This document shows positions 1 to 9,847 of a stretch of DNA of 64,000 bases, in pieces. The notes beneath the pieces were generated by a model. That model was not told where the DNA came from and made no database searches. It saw nothing but the letters and a program-made list of their open reading frames with translations. This stretch comes from Flavobacteriaceae bacterium. Its GTDB lineage: Bacteria; Bacteroidota; Bacteroidia; Flavobacteriales; Flavobacteriaceae. The translations under genes and the position numbers were made by a program. The stretch covers positions 24,316 through 88,315 of the forward strand of contig JAPORT010000083.1 of NCBI GenBank assembly GCA_026710085.1, read 5' to 3'. The stretch's first letter is position 1, and each line of letters starts with the position of its first letter.

Positions 1-326
1 ATTCTTAAAATTTCAGGAGGGGAGTGATATTCATTGCCACGCTCTCGAGGATACCTTGGCATAAAATCAATCACTTCGATAACACCATCAGAGCAAGTCA
101 ATTTCGTTTGAAGAATACATGTATTATCGATATAACTTTGAGATGTTTTGATCAATGATTTGGATCTGATGGCGAAATTTCCACCAGCTTGGTGGTCTAA
201 AATTTTGGCAAAAACGGAAGAAGAATCAAATTCTGGCAAACAACACCAATCGATAGAACTATCGCTTTGAATTAGAGCAGCCGATCGACAATTGCCAATA
301 ATACCATAATGAAGATTCTCCAACAA
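1..326 (-). CDS. GH15 glucoamylase/trehalase-like protein, N-terminal part (runs off the window)
   Basis: Read on the minus strand, about 108 residues match the N-terminus of cytosolic GH15 proteins (glucoamylase/trehalase-like, no signal peptide). The family signature YGIIGNCRSAAL is followed by SIDWCCLPEFDSSSVFAKIL and, near the window edge, by DGVIEVIDFMPRYPRERG. No ATG lies in frame between the upstream stop and this signature. The best starts are the paired TTG codons at 326 and 323, which give an N-terminus of the usual length. The gene is divergent from the fused trehalose-phosphate synthase/phosphatase, with about 270 bp between them, an arrangement that fits trehalose or alpha-glucan metabolism. 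The catalytic residues lie outside the window, so substrate cannot be judged. Confidence 0.8.
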   Translation of the reverse strand, partial: MLENLHYGIIGNCRSAALIQSDSSIDWCCLPEFDSSSVFAKILDHQAGGNFAIRSKSLIKTSQSYIDNTCILQTKLTCSDGVIEVIDFMPRYPRERGNEYHSPPEILR

Positions 327-594
327 ACCAAAAAATTTGGACGTGCAATTTAGTTTTGCCACACCATTATTCCAAAATGGTCGAGCAACTAATTTTTCTG
401 ACAGATTCAAAATAAAGATGTTCAACACCCATATTTGTTGTCCCAAACATTGTAAAATAGATTATAGGTTTTTGTCTTTTATCAAAAAAAACTCAAGCAA
501 TGAAGCGAGATTTTGAAACGGACACAAAGATTATTTTTTTAAACGGAATGTGTCGGAATATAAACTTAACTTTTAACTCGAGTTTTTAATCCCA

Positions 595-2796
595 ATGAGC
601 AAAAATATTATCGTATCCAATCGATTGCCACTTCAAATTGTTGAACATCATGGTGAGTACAACTTTGTTTCCACAAGTGGTGGATTAGCCACAGGGATGA
701 AATCGGTCCACCAACATGGAAATTCTCTTTGGATTGGATGGCCGGGCATTGAACACGATTCCATCCAATCCAATCAATGGAATATTTTGAAAAAGGCATT
801 AATTCAAGACAAATACATTCCGATTCCATTGAAGAAAAAGGAAATGGAGGATTTTTACTACGGACTTTCCAATGAGTGTCTTTGGCCTTTATTTCATTAT
901 TTCATTGAATTTTCAAAGTTTAATCAAAAACATTGGAACTCATATTTCAAAGTCAATCGAAAATTTGCTGATGCGGTGATTGAAAATTTACAACCAGGAG
1001 ATTACGTTTGGATTCATGATTATCAGTTACTATTATGCCCAGGCATGATTCGTGAGGTTGTTCCAGAAGTAACGATTGGTTTTTTTCTTCATATACCATT
1101 TCCATCTTTTGAGATTTTTAGAATATTCCCTTGGCGTACCGAATTACTCAATGGGATGTTGGGAGCAGATCTCATAGGGTTTCATACTTATGATTACCAA
1201 AGACATTTCATCAGCTCGGTTAAAAGAATACTGAGATTAGAAGTAAGTTACAATATTGTGGATTATAAAACCAGAAAAATTCAGGTGAGTACTTTTCCAA
1301 TGGGAATTGACTATCAGAAGTTTGAAAATATTGCCATCGAACATTTTGAACAGAAAAAAGAAGAACATTCTGAAATCTTCAATTTGCTCAGAGAGTACAA
1401 AATGCTCGATCAAGCAAACAAAATCATTCTGTCCATTGACCGACTGGATTATACCAAAGGCGTTCTCAATCGTTTAGAAGCCTTTGAAGAATTATTAGAA
1501 AAATACCCGCATTACATCAAGCACGTCCATTTAATTATGTTGATGGTGCCATCTCGATCAAGCGTACCGCATTACAAACGTTTGAAAAGAGAAACCGATC
1601 GAACCGTTGGTCGAATCAATGGAAAATATGCTCTTTTGGGTTGGACACCCATTTTGTATTTCTATCGATCGATGCCCTTTGATCATTTAATCGACTTGTA
1701 TATCAGTGCCGATATCGCCATGATTACTCCAGTTCGAGATGGTATGAATCTAGTCGCAAAAGAATACGTTGCCACTAGAGTTCATCATGATGGTGTTTTG
1801 ATTTTAAGTGAAATGGCAGGGGCTTCCAAAGAATTTTTTGATGCTCTTTTGGTCAATCCTTTTGATAAAGTCGATATGGTTGAAAAGTTAATGCAAGCTA
1901 TTGAAATGCCCATCGAAGAGCAACAACAAAGGATGGAGAGACTCAAAAAGAGAGCACAAAGGTATGATGTGACCAAGTGGTCTAATCAATTCATGGATAC
2001 TTTGAAAGAAACCGAATTATTGAACCACGATGAAACGAGCATCAAAATAAATGAGACGATGGCCCAAACGATTTCGAGCCAATTTAAAAATGCAAAAAAT
2101 CGATTGCTATTACTTGACTATGACGGAACGCTGGTTGGATTTCATGAAAACCCTGAAAAATCAGTGCCAGATAAAGAACTCTACGACATCTTTGACCAAT
2201 TATGTTCTCAAAAAAATTTAGACATAGCCATCATCAGTGGAAGAGGCCAAAACTTTTTAGATAAACATTTTGGACGATATCCCATGACATTGGTAGCCGA
2301 GCATGGATATCACCAAAAATTAGTCAATAAACAGTGGAAAACCACAGATGTTCAAAATGTAGAATGGAAACACCATATTATTCCCATTGTTGAGACGTTT
2401 ACGGACAACACACCGGGAACCTTTATAGAAGAAAAAGAAAATTCATTGGTTTGGCATTATCGAAAAACCGATCCTGAATTAGCTAAAGCTAGAGTGGTGG
2501 AACTGAAAACATTATTGAGTAGTCTTGTTGCCGATGAGTTAAAAATCATGGACGGTGATAAAATCATCGAAGTTGTGAGCTCTAGGGTACATAAAGGAGT
2601 TGCAGCGACACAACTATATGCGAGAAAGGTCTATGATTCGGTGATAGTCTTAGGCGATGATATCACCGATGAAAACATGTTTGCCGATTTACCTCAAGAA
2701 GTGATTAAAATTAAAGTGGGAACCAAACAGACGTTAGCAAATTATTACTTTAAAAGTCAAATTGAGGTGAGACCGTTTTTAAAACGTTTATATTGA
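595..2796 (+). CDS. otsAB: bifunctional trehalose-6-phosphate synthase/phosphatase (OtsA-OtsB fusion)
   Basis: This 733-residue cytosolic protein makes trehalose 6-phosphate from a nucleotide-sugar and glucose 6-phosphate and then removes the phosphate. Residues 1 to about 475 are a GT20 synthase: N-terminal SNRLPLQI, GGLATGM, WIHDYQLLLCPGMIR, LHIPFPSFEIFR, DRLDYTKGVLNRLEAF and TPVRDGMNLVAKEYVA. Residues from about 500 form a HAD-type phosphatase with LLLDYDGTL (nucleophile Asp about 507), IISGRG, AEHGYH and the metal-binding GDDITDEN. Both halves look intact. The ATG at 595 gives the expected N-terminus. Trehalose is an osmoprotectant, which suits a marine cell. The neighbouring divergent GH15 gene may handle related alpha-glucosides. 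Confidence 0.95.
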   Translation: MSKNIIVSNRLPLQIVEHHGEYNFVSTSGGLATGMKSVHQHGNSLWIGWPGIEHDSIQSNQWNILKKALIQDKYIPIPLKKKEMEDFYYGLSNECLWPLFHYFIEFSKFNQKHWNSYFKVNRKFADAVIENLQPGDYVWIHDYQLLLCPGMIREVVPEVTIGFFLHIPFPSFEIFRIFPWRTELLNGMLGADLIGFHTYDYQRHFISSVKRILRLEVSYNIVDYKTRKIQVSTFPMGIDYQKFENIAIEHFEQKKEEHSEIFNLLREYKMLDQANKIILSIDRLDYTKGVLNRLEAFEELLEKYPHYIKHVHLIMLMVPSRSSVPHYKRLKRETDRTVGRINGKYALLGWTPILYFYRSMPFDHLIDLYISADIAMITPVRDGMNLVAKEYVATRVHHDGVLILSEMAGASKEFFDALLVNPFDKVDMVEKLMQAIEMPIEEQQQRMERLKKRAQRYDVTKWSNQFMDTLKETELLNHDETSIKINETMAQTISSQFKNAKNRLLLLDYDGTLVGFHENPEKSVPDKELYDIFDQLCSQKNLDIAIISGRGQNFLDKHFGRYPMTLVAEHGYHQKLVNKQWKTTDVQNVEWKHHIIPIVETFTDNTPGTFIEEKENSLVWHYRKTDPELAKARVVELKTLLSSLVADELKIMDGDKIIEVVSSRVHKGVAATQLYARKVYDSVIVLGDDITDENMFADLPQEVIKIKVGTKQTLANYYFKSQIEVRPFLKRLY

Positions 2797-2990
2797 ATTT
2801 ATAGAATAGACATTTAAAAGAGATTGTTCAATAAACATAAAATGGGCTCTCCGTCTTTTGATTCATTTGAAATTATATTTATGGAACTAAGGCTCGATGA
2901 TCTTTCAAGGCAAAATCTCTGATATAGAAATTTATCTTTTTCAATATTTTAGTTTCCTTTGAGGAATTTTAATTAGAAAGACAAAAAACC

Positions 2991-4098
2991 GTGATTAACA
3001 AACTTCGCATCAAGGGATTTAAATCAATTAATCAAGCTGAAGTTGAATTAAAATCAATTAACGTATTTATTGGAGCTAATGGTGTTGGCAAGTCGAATTT
3101 CATGTTATTTTTTCATTTGTTAAATAACATATATGAAAAGAGATTAGAATACTATTCAATGATTAAGGGGGCTGACAAGTTATTACATTTTGGTCCTAAA
3201 AACACCGATAATATAGAGGGAGGTATCGAATTTAATCATGAAAAAGAATATAAATTTTCTTTGGTTCCTATAGATGAAAATAAACTAAATATTAAATCAG
3301 AATTAGTCTCTTATAATGATTCTATTGTAGATAAGGTTGATTATTTTGAAAAAGGCATGTCGATTGATAATTTTTTAGGAGCTTCAGATAAAGAAAGTTT
3401 GCTAAAAGAAAAGGGGATGGAAAACAGCCCCATTTATTCTTGTATCAAGAATTATTTTGAAGACTTTAAAATTTATCATTTTCATGACACAACCAATAAT
3501 GCATCTATAAGAACTCCTTGCTCGATTAATAACAATGTTAGATTGATGGGAGATGGGGGAAATATAGCTGCGATTTTGTATTATCTTTAAGAAAAACACA
3601 ACAAACATTTTCAAATTATTGAAAGTATCATTAAATCAACGGCTTCGTATTTTGGAGGGTTTAAGTTAAGGCCAGATAGATTTAATGAAGAAAGAATCAA
3701 TTTAGAATGGTACGAAAAAAATAATCCAGACTTTATTTAATGTAAAACAACTCTCAGATGGTACTTTAAGATTTATCGCATTAACCACACTTCTAATGCA
3801 ACCGAGTCCGCCAAGAGTTATCATTATTGATGAACCCGAGCTGGGACTTCATCCCGTAGCAGTCTACAAACTTGCAGGAATGATACGAAGCGTTTCGTAT
3901 AATTGTCAAATCATTGTTGCAACTCAATCGGTTCATCTTGTTAGTCAATTTGATCCTAATGATGTATTGACCGTCGATAGAGTAAACTTCCAAACTGTTT
4001 TTAATCGACTCAATAGTGAAGAACTGGATGATTGGCTATCAGACTTTTCTTTAGGAGATCTGTGGCAAAAAAATATCATTAAAGGACAACCGTATTAA
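2991..4098 (+). pseudogene. AAA15/RecF-like ATPase, inactivated by a nonsense codon and a frameshift
   Basis: A GTG at 2991 opens a RecF/SMC-like ATPase: KLRIKGFKSI, then the Walker A loop GANGVGKSN at about residue 30. The frame is broken by TAA at 3588-3590. The same frame then continues with family-like sequence (EKHNKHFQIIESIIKS ... RPDRFNEERINLEWYEKNNPDF) to TAA at 3738. From about 3733 the homology moves to another frame (LFNVKQLSDGTLRFIALTTLL), with the ABC-like signature and Walker B (IIIDEPELGLHP) and the switch ATQS, ending at 4098. A net loss of two bases in a T-run near 3732-3738 would explain the shift. It is followed at once by a broken DUF4276 gene. AAA15 ATPase plus TOPRIM-like partner is an architecture used in phage defence, but this copy is dead as sequenced. 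Confidence 0.85.
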
Positions 4099-4099
4099 A

Positions 4100-4783
4100 T
4101 TCAATAGATTTCATTGTTTGGTTGAGGGCTCCACAGAAGTTAGCGTTTTTAATGCCATTCTCAGGCCTTATCTGTATGAAAAAACAGGAGTTTACTCTGA
4201 ATTTTCAACTCTAAAGAGTACTAGAGGAGGGAATGCAAAATTTAATAAGATATATCTTGAAATAAGGAATCATCTCAGGGATAAAAATAAAGTAGTGTCA
4301 ACTTTCTTCGACTATTATGGCATTAACTCGTCACATAATTTCAGAAACTAGGATAAAGCTAAAATCAACCAATCTAATCCGAATGTAGGAGTTGAGTTAT
4401 TGGAGATTGGAATGATTGAACTTCTCAAAGAAAAACAGAGAGACACAAGAAATTTTATTCCCTACATACAATTACATGAGTTTGAGGCATTATTATTTTT
4501 TTCCAACGTAGGCTTTGAGTTTATGTACCATAATAGACTGACGATTGAGGATTTAAATAAAATTAGGAACAGATATCAAAATCCTGAGGAGATAAATGAT
4601 AACCCCAATACGGCTCCATCAAAGCAACTGATTTCAGTTATTGAATCGAGAGAAAAACGAGGTTATGATAAATATATTCATGGAGTAGAAATAGCGAAAA
4701 GAATAGGCATTGAAACGATGATGAATCAATGCCCTCGTTTTGGCCATTGGGTGAATCAAATAATCCAAAAAATTAATGAATAG
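4100..4783 (+). pseudogene. DUF4276 (TOPRIM-like) family protein, broken by an in-frame TAG
   Basis: The frame reads FNRFHCLVEGSTEVSVFNAIL, the acidic first strand (xxVEGxTE) of DUF4276, a TOPRIM-like family usually paired with AAA ATPases. It then passes FFDYYGI and stops at TAG 4349-4351. The same frame resumes with DKAKINQSNPNVGVELLEIG and continues through RNFIPYIQLHEFEALLF and PNTAPSKQLIS to a natural end at 4783. The TAG sits where the family has Trp in an NFRNW-like sequence, so TGG to TAG is the simplest lesion. No ATG precedes the conserved first strand; the TTG at 4118 would cut it. The start may also be lost. It immediately follows the decayed ATPase, so both members of the pair are degraded. 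Confidence 0.82.
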
Positions 4784-4864
4784 ATCTTATGGGTTTTTTA
4801 ATTTCAACAAGTATCTCCAATTAGATATAGTAGTGATGAAAGGGAGAAACAATTCATGGTTTCT

Positions 4865-7102
4865 TCAATTGAGACTCCAGCGTAACCCAAAAAACAGTCT
4901 TATTCCTTGGTTCGACGTATAGACATAAGAAGGGTCAAAAGTCAGAGCATAGGGATTATTATCAGTAGGCAGGGCATTGCCTGCAGCATCAAATGTAACC
5001 TCTGTGTCAAAAGGATCAAATGGTCGAGAGATGCTATTTGCTGGAGGAGTATAGTTCAGGATGTTTTTTATTCCCCCATAAGATTCTATTGTGTTATTCC
5101 AAATTTTAGTAATCTGTAAGTTAACAATGTTGAAAGTATTTGAAAAAGAAGGCCTAGGATCAAGCTCCCCAAGCTTAGGCAACTTTAAAGGGCCAACGGT
5201 GACTCCAGTTAAATCCATAATGATATTTTGTGACAACCATTTTTTTTCTAACCGCCACACTCCTTGGAAGCGCTCTGTAAGATAGGGGCGTGTTTTGACT
5301 TCGTCTTCTTTGATGTATGAATCAAGGTAAGTGGCTCCTAAATTAATTCGATACCCACTTTGGGATAGTAAATTCACATTCAACGAAGCTCCTTGTGTTA
5401 TTGAAATACCATTAAGGTTATCATAAATAATCTTGTTGGGATCTGTATCATAGTCTGGAATGATTTTGTTTGAAAATTGAGTGCCAAAAACACTAAAATC
5501 AAAATCAAGAATAACGCCTTTTTTGAAATATATGTTTTTGACATAATTTAGGTTAACATTCCATGATCTTTCGGGATCTAGATCATTTAAAAAAACGACA
5601 TCTCGAGCTCCGGTTAACGCTGCATGATCCTCTGTAAATACTTGAACCACTCGATATCCAGATCCTGCGGTCAAACGTAGCGTAGAAGTTCTGTTTTTAT
5701 TGCTCAATTTGTAATTCAGCCTTGGGGTTAGAATGTTTCCATATAACGAATTATAATCGTATCGAAGGCCTAGTAACAATTCACTAGTATCTTTTAATTC
5801 AATCAAGTTTTGAACAAATATTCCTGGCAAGTGCGTTTTTTCTGATTGATTGAGACGGGTTACTTCATCAAATGTGGCCGTGGTATCATCATCATAGAAA
5901 GTATATCGATAGGTTAATCCAAACAAAAGCTCATGTTTTTCAAAAGAATTGTTCCAGATTAACTGACCAAAACTGATGCTTTGATTGGCATTGAACACCG
6001 TATCCCCATAAACAGAATCATGATCATGGTCATTAAAACTAAATTGTAGAAAAAGATTTTTGTTGAATTGGTATCTGCCAAAAAGTTCGAATCTTCTTGT
6101 ATAAATACTTTCACCGTAGACTTGATCTCCTCCTCGATACTTTGGAGTCCAATTTAATTCTCCACCCCAGCGATCTTCATAAACAAAGCGCGAAGAAAGG
6201 GACAATTGATTTCCAAAGTTTAACTTTTGAAAAATGGATATACGGTCTTGAAGGGTCAAATCAGTAATTCCATCATCATTCTTATCTATTGGATTGGAAT
6301 AATTGAAATAATTAATGCCTAGTAATCCTGTGGAATTTTTTGATAAGGAGTAACTATAGCCCACATCGGTATTGAGTTCCCCCCAACCCGAGACAAAAGA
6401 GTCCATGGTGAGTTTAGATGTTTTCTCAGGAGATTTTGTGATTAAATTAATCACCCCACCGATAGCTTCAGAACCATAAAGTGTCGAAGCAGGCCCCTTG
6501 ATGATCTCAATTTGATCAATTAAGGATTGTGGAATTCCGGATAATCCATAGACTGTGGATAATCCACTGACAATAGGTAGCCCATCGATGAGAACCATCG
6601 TATAACTTCCCTCTTGACCATTGATATGAATATCGCCGGTATTGCACACATTACAGTTCAGTTGAGGTCGTATTCCATTGACATATTCTAGCGCTTCAAA
6701 AACAGATGATGTAGGATTGGCTTTAAAAAATGCATGGCTATAAACTTCTACTGGGACAGGACTTTCGAGTTTAGACACAGGTTTTAATGTGCCAGAAATA
6801 ACCACTTCTTGAAAAGAATCATCAACTTGGAGTTCGATAATTCCCAAATTAACCGATGAATCTACGGTTGCCACATGAGGTTTATGACCTAATGAAGAAA
6901 TGATAATTTCAGATGGATCATCGGATGAAATATTGATGTTAAATTGTCCTTCAGAATTAGTGATGGTTCCAACATTCGTGCCTCTTACAACTATTGATGC
7001 TCCTTCAAGTGGGATTTCTTCTGAATAAACGGTACCGGTAATGGTATGTACTTGTGCCATGGTGGTTTGATAAAGCAGCACAATAAATAAAATGAGCCTC
7101 AT
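4865..7102 (-). CDS. TonB-dependent outer-membrane receptor with N-terminal CarboxypepD-reg-like domain
   Basis: The protein has 745 residues and a signal peptide (about residues 1-16). A CarboxypepD-reg-like domain follows (ITGTVYSEEIPLEGASIVV ... GTITNSEGQFNI), then a plug domain with a CNVCNTGDIHINGQEG segment and IEIIKGPASTLYGSEAIGG, and a 22-strand-type barrel ending in an aromatic-rich C-terminus (RLFFGLRWSLN). It resembles the FepA/CirA/BtuB type rather than the 1000-residue SusC type, so an iron complex, cobalamin or metal chelate is more likely than a glycan. The substrate cannot be told from sequence. No SusD partner is adjacent. A run of nine C (coding sense) ends 11 bases before the ATG, which could make expression phase-variable. 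Confidence 0.88.
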   Translation of the reverse strand: MRLILFIVLLYQTTMAQVHTITGTVYSEEIPLEGASIVVRGTNVGTITNSEGQFNINISSDDPSEIIISSLGHKPHVATVDSSVNLGIIELQVDDSFQEVVISGTLKPVSKLESPVPVEVYSHAFFKANPTSSVFEALEYVNGIRPQLNCNVCNTGDIHINGQEGSYTMVLIDGLPIVSGLSTVYGLSGIPQSLIDQIEIIKGPASTLYGSEAIGGVINLITKSPEKTSKLTMDSFVSGWGELNTDVGYSYSLSKNSTGLLGINYFNYSNPIDKNDDGITDLTLQDRISIFQKLNFGNQLSLSSRFVYEDRWGGELNWTPKYRGGDQVYGESIYTRRFELFGRYQFNKNLFLQFSFNDHDHDSVYGDTVFNANQSISFGQLIWNNSFEKHELLFGLTYRYTFYDDDTTATFDEVTRLNQSEKTHLPGIFVQNLIELKDTSELLLGLRYDYNSLYGNILTPRLNYKLSNKNRTSTLRLTAGSGYRVVQVFTEDHAALTGARDVVFLNDLDPERSWNVNLNYVKNIYFKKGVILDFDFSVFGTQFSNKIIPDYDTDPNKIIYDNLNGISITQGASLNVNLLSQSGYRINLGATYLDSYIKEDEVKTRPYLTERFQGVWRLEKKWLSQNIIMDLTGVTVGPLKLPKLGELDPRPSFSNTFNIVNLQITKIWNNTIESYGGIKNILNYTPPANSISRPFDPFDTEVTFDAAGNALPTDNNPYALTFDPSYVYTSNQGIRLFFGLRWSLN

Positions 7103-7113
7103 TGAAAAATTTA

Positions 7114-7122
7114 GGGGGGGGG
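7114..7122. repeat. G9 homopolymer in the TonB receptor leader (C9 in the coding sense)
   Basis: Nine consecutive G on the plus strand lie 12-20 bp upstream of the receptor ATG. A slippage-prone tract between promoter and start codon is a classic site for variable expression of surface proteins. No evidence of length variation can be drawn from one sequence. Confidence 0.9.
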
Positions 7123-7238
7123 ATAAAATTATTCAATTAGTTTATAATAACTCTAAATAGCAACGATGAGATTATAAAACATGGCGTTATGATGGATAAA
7201 TATCCATCACACAACACTATACATAGAGAAAAGACATA

Positions 7239-8606
7239 TCAGTAAGCATGAAGTCTATGATTCCGAACAAAATACAAAAGGTACTCTTTTAACTGAGTCC
7301 CTAAGTAATAGGGCAAATTCATCAGTAAAAAAGGTTTTCCATTCACTGTTTTTGTCTCTTGAATTGAAAACTCACCACCATAAATACGAACCGCATAGGG
7401 ATGATTAGATTGGAGAATAAATTGATGTAGAGATCTCAGTTTTCCCGCACTACCAGATTTGATTTCAATAGGGATTACTTTTCCATCGATGACTTGAACC
7501 AAATCAACTTCTGCGGATTGATATTTCACATCTCTGACCCAAAATTTAGGGAGGTCGTTTGTTCGGTTTTGGATTGAAATTAATTCTTGAAAAATAATAT
7601 GAGGAATAAGGGATCCTTTATAACTTCCACTAAAATCATCTAAGCCAAGCAAGTCGGAATGAATTCCTAGAATAAAGTTTAACAGTCCCGTATCTAGAAA
7701 CTGCAGTTTAGGAGACTTCTTAAAGTTAGGCACCAATGGGGTTTGATGATTTGTCGTTGGATAAAGGAGTTGAATGATTTGAGCTTGATCTAATCTTCTA
7801 AAGACTTCACCGACTTCTCTTGATTTATAGTTTGATTCGCCAAAGTTTTGGAATTTGATTCGGCGATCAATAAAAAAAGCAGCTTTTGATAGGAGATGTT
7901 TTGTAATGTTTTTACCCACCCCATTTGGGGCATATTTGACGGCATCTCCAGCAAATGTTTTCCAGAGGCTATCATAAATTTTAATCAATTCCGGCAACTT
8001 TTTCCCTGCAATATCAAGCTTGATAATCTCAGGCATTCCACCAATAAGACAATAGTGATGAAAAAGATCTTTCAACACATGATGAGCAAATGGTTTTACT
8101 GGAATTGTTCTTAATTGATGCAATGTGTTATCATATCCTTTTGCAGTCAGGTATTCCACAAAATTGAAAGGAGATAAGTATAAAAATTCAACTCTTCCAA
8201 CAGGAAAACTTGCCACCTCTTTTGAGGCGAATTCTAATAGAGAACCAGCGGCGATGACATGAAGTTTTGGTAACTCCTCATAAAAATACCTGAGCAGTTG
8301 TATGGCTTTTGGATATTCTTGAATCTCATCAATAAATAGCAGCGTTTCTGAAATATCTTTTGAATCTAACTCATTTTTGAGGAAAATTGCATTGACAATC
8401 GTATGAACGTCATCTGAGTTGAAGAAAAAAACACAGTCACTTGACTTTTCAAGATTTAAAAATATTTTTTGTTTGTACGTTTTTGCAAATTCTTTAACAA
8501 CGGTTGTTTTACCAACCTGTCTTGCTCCCCTAATGATGAGGGGCTTTCTGGGTTGATCCATTTTCCATTGCTTTAGATGATGGATGATGCTTCTTTGAAA
8601 GATCAA
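7239..8606 (-). CDS. AAA_14/DUF4143 ATP-binding protein
   Basis: This 455-residue cytosolic protein belongs to the widespread AAA_14-DUF4143 family, whose function is poorly defined. The N-terminus has IIRGARQVGKTT (Walker A), followed by LLFIDEIQEYP (Walker B) and AAGSLLEFA. The C-terminal half has the DUF4143 pattern ending in a nuclease-like segment (FWVRDVKYQSAEVDLV ... VIPIEIKSGSAG) with the D-x(n)-ExK arrangement of PD-(D/E)XK folds. The conserved N-terminal helix (IFQRSIIHHLKQW) requires the TTG start at 8606; the first ATG would remove it. Two 20-bp direct repeats sit 43-95 bp upstream of the start. The gene stands alone between the receptor and dus. Confidence 0.85.
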   Translation of the reverse strand: MIFQRSIIHHLKQWKMDQPRKPLIIRGARQVGKTTVVKEFAKTYKQKIFLNLEKSSDCVFFFNSDDVHTIVNAIFLKNELDSKDISETLLFIDEIQEYPKAIQLLRYFYEELPKLHVIAAGSLLEFASKEVASFPVGRVEFLYLSPFNFVEYLTAKGYDNTLHQLRTIPVKPFAHHVLKDLFHHYCLIGGMPEIIKLDIAGKKLPELIKIYDSLWKTFAGDAVKYAPNGVGKNITKHLLSKAAFFIDRRIKFQNFGESNYKSREVGEVFRRLDQAQIIQLLYPTTNHQTPLVPNFKKSPKLQFLDTGLLNFILGIHSDLLGLDDFSGSYKGSLIPHIIFQELISIQNRTNDLPKFWVRDVKYQSAEVDLVQVIDGKVIPIEIKSGSAGKLRSLHQFILQSNHPYAVRIYGGEFSIQETKTVNGKPFLLMNLPYYLGTQLKEYLLYFVRNHRLHAY

Positions 8607-8648
8607 AACGAAAAAAAATAGAGAATTTAGAAATATAAAACTACAAAA

Positions 8649-8701
8649 ATGTCATAAATAAGGCCATATGTGCGCGTATATATGTCATAAATAAGGCCAT
8701 A
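8649..8701. repeat. pair of 20-bp direct repeats flanking an imperfect palindrome, upstream of the DUF4143 ATPase
   Basis: The identical 20-mer ATGTCATAAATAAGGCCATA occurs at 8649-8668 and 8682-8701 (period 33 bp, about three helical turns). Around the 13-bp spacer lies ATATGTGCGCGTATAT, whose ends and centre are self-complementary at 12 of 16 positions. The position, just upstream of the ATPase start, suggests an operator or a recognition site for the ATPase/nuclease itself. Confidence 0.7.
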
Positions 8702-8842
8702 AACGCTTAAAATAAATGCAATGGATTCTCATTCGATCGAAGAATAGACTAAAAATCAAATCAGAGTCTATTTTTTTGTCACCTTTATCAGAAATAGCAC
8801 AACTCCATAGATAAACGCTGAATGAAAGGGATCAAGGAAGTT

Positions 8843-9847
8843 TCAATGAAGGTGTGGTATGCTAATAGGTTCATGATAAGTGTCACGAATTTCATTGAGA
8901 ATGGTCAAAAGTTCATCGTACGTTTTTGCTGTCAATAATCGAAGTCGAAACGGTTTGATGCCATAGATTCCTTTGAGATAATTTCTATAATGTCTTCGCA
9001 TTTCTAAAATGCCAAGAGTAGATCCTTTCCATGCAATGGCCATTTCTATGTGTTTTTTAATCGTCTTTAGTCGCTCTTCAATACATGGAGAATCTAGGAT
9101 TTGTCCTGATGATAAATAATGTTTTACTTGATTAAAAAACCAAGGATGGCCGATGCATGCTCGGCCAATCATCGCTCCATCCAATCCATAATTATCACGC
9201 ATCACTTTTGCTTTTTCAGGAGAATCAACATCACCATTACCAAAAATGGGGATATGCATTCGTGGATTTTCTTTTACTTGAGCAATAGGATTCCAATTGG
9301 CTTGTCCTTTATACATCTGGGCTCTTGTTCGTCCGTGGATAGCAATGGCTTGTATGCCAACATCTTGTAAACGTTCAGCAACATCAACAATTTGAATAGA
9401 ATCATGATCCCATCCCAATCGGGTTTTAACGGTGATGGGTAGATGCGTCCTTTGAACCATTTCTTTGGTTAGAGACACCATTTTCGGGATGTCTTTCAGA
9501 ATCGCAGCACCAGCTCCTTTGCAGACCACTTTTTTCACGGGACATCCATAATTGATATCGATAAAGTCAGGATTAGTTTTTTCAACGATATCAATGGACT
9601 GGACCATCGAATCCAAATTGGCTCCAAAAATTTGAATCGCCACAGGACGCTCCCTTTGATAAATATCGAGTTTTTGAACGCTTTTAGCCGCATGACGGAT
9701 TAGCCCTTCACTGGAAATAAATTCAGTATACACCACATCAGCACCATTCTCTTTGCAGAGTGATCGAAATGGAGGGTCACTGACATCCTCCATGGGGGCA
9801 AGTAATAAGGGAAACTCACCCAATTCGATATCTCTGATTTTGACCAT
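8843..9847 (-). CDS. dusB: tRNA-dihydrouridine synthase
   Basis: This FMN-dependent enzyme reduces uridine to dihydrouridine in tRNA D-loops. Seen are the N-terminal APMEDVSDPPFR, the catalytic-Cys motif DINYGCP (Cys proton donor), KTRLGWD, AIHGRTRAQMYKG and the phosphate-binding MIGRACIGHPWFF. At 334 residues it has the normal length. The frame opens further upstream at a TTG (9862), but ATG at 9847 gives the family start MVKIRDIELGEFP. A TATTTTTG box ends 15 nt before this ATG on the minus strand and could be its -7 element. It is divergent from lepA. DusB is the most likely of the Dus paralogues, but the subfamily was not tested. Confidence 0.92.
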   Translation of the reverse strand: MVKIRDIELGEFPLLLAPMEDVSDPPFRSLCKENGADVVYTEFISSEGLIRHAAKSVQKLDIYQRERPVAIQIFGANLDSMVQSIDIVEKTNPDFIDINYGCPVKKVVCKGAGAAILKDIPKMVSLTKEMVQRTHLPITVKTRLGWDHDSIQIVDVAERLQDVGIQAIAIHGRTRAQMYKGQANWNPIAQVKENPRMHIPIFGNGDVDSPEKAKVMRDNYGLDGAMIGRACIGHPWFFNQVKHYLSSGQILDSPCIEERLKTIKKHIEMAIAWKGSTLGILEMRRHYRNYLKGIYGIKPFRLRLLTAKTYDELLTILNEIRDTYHEPISIPHLH

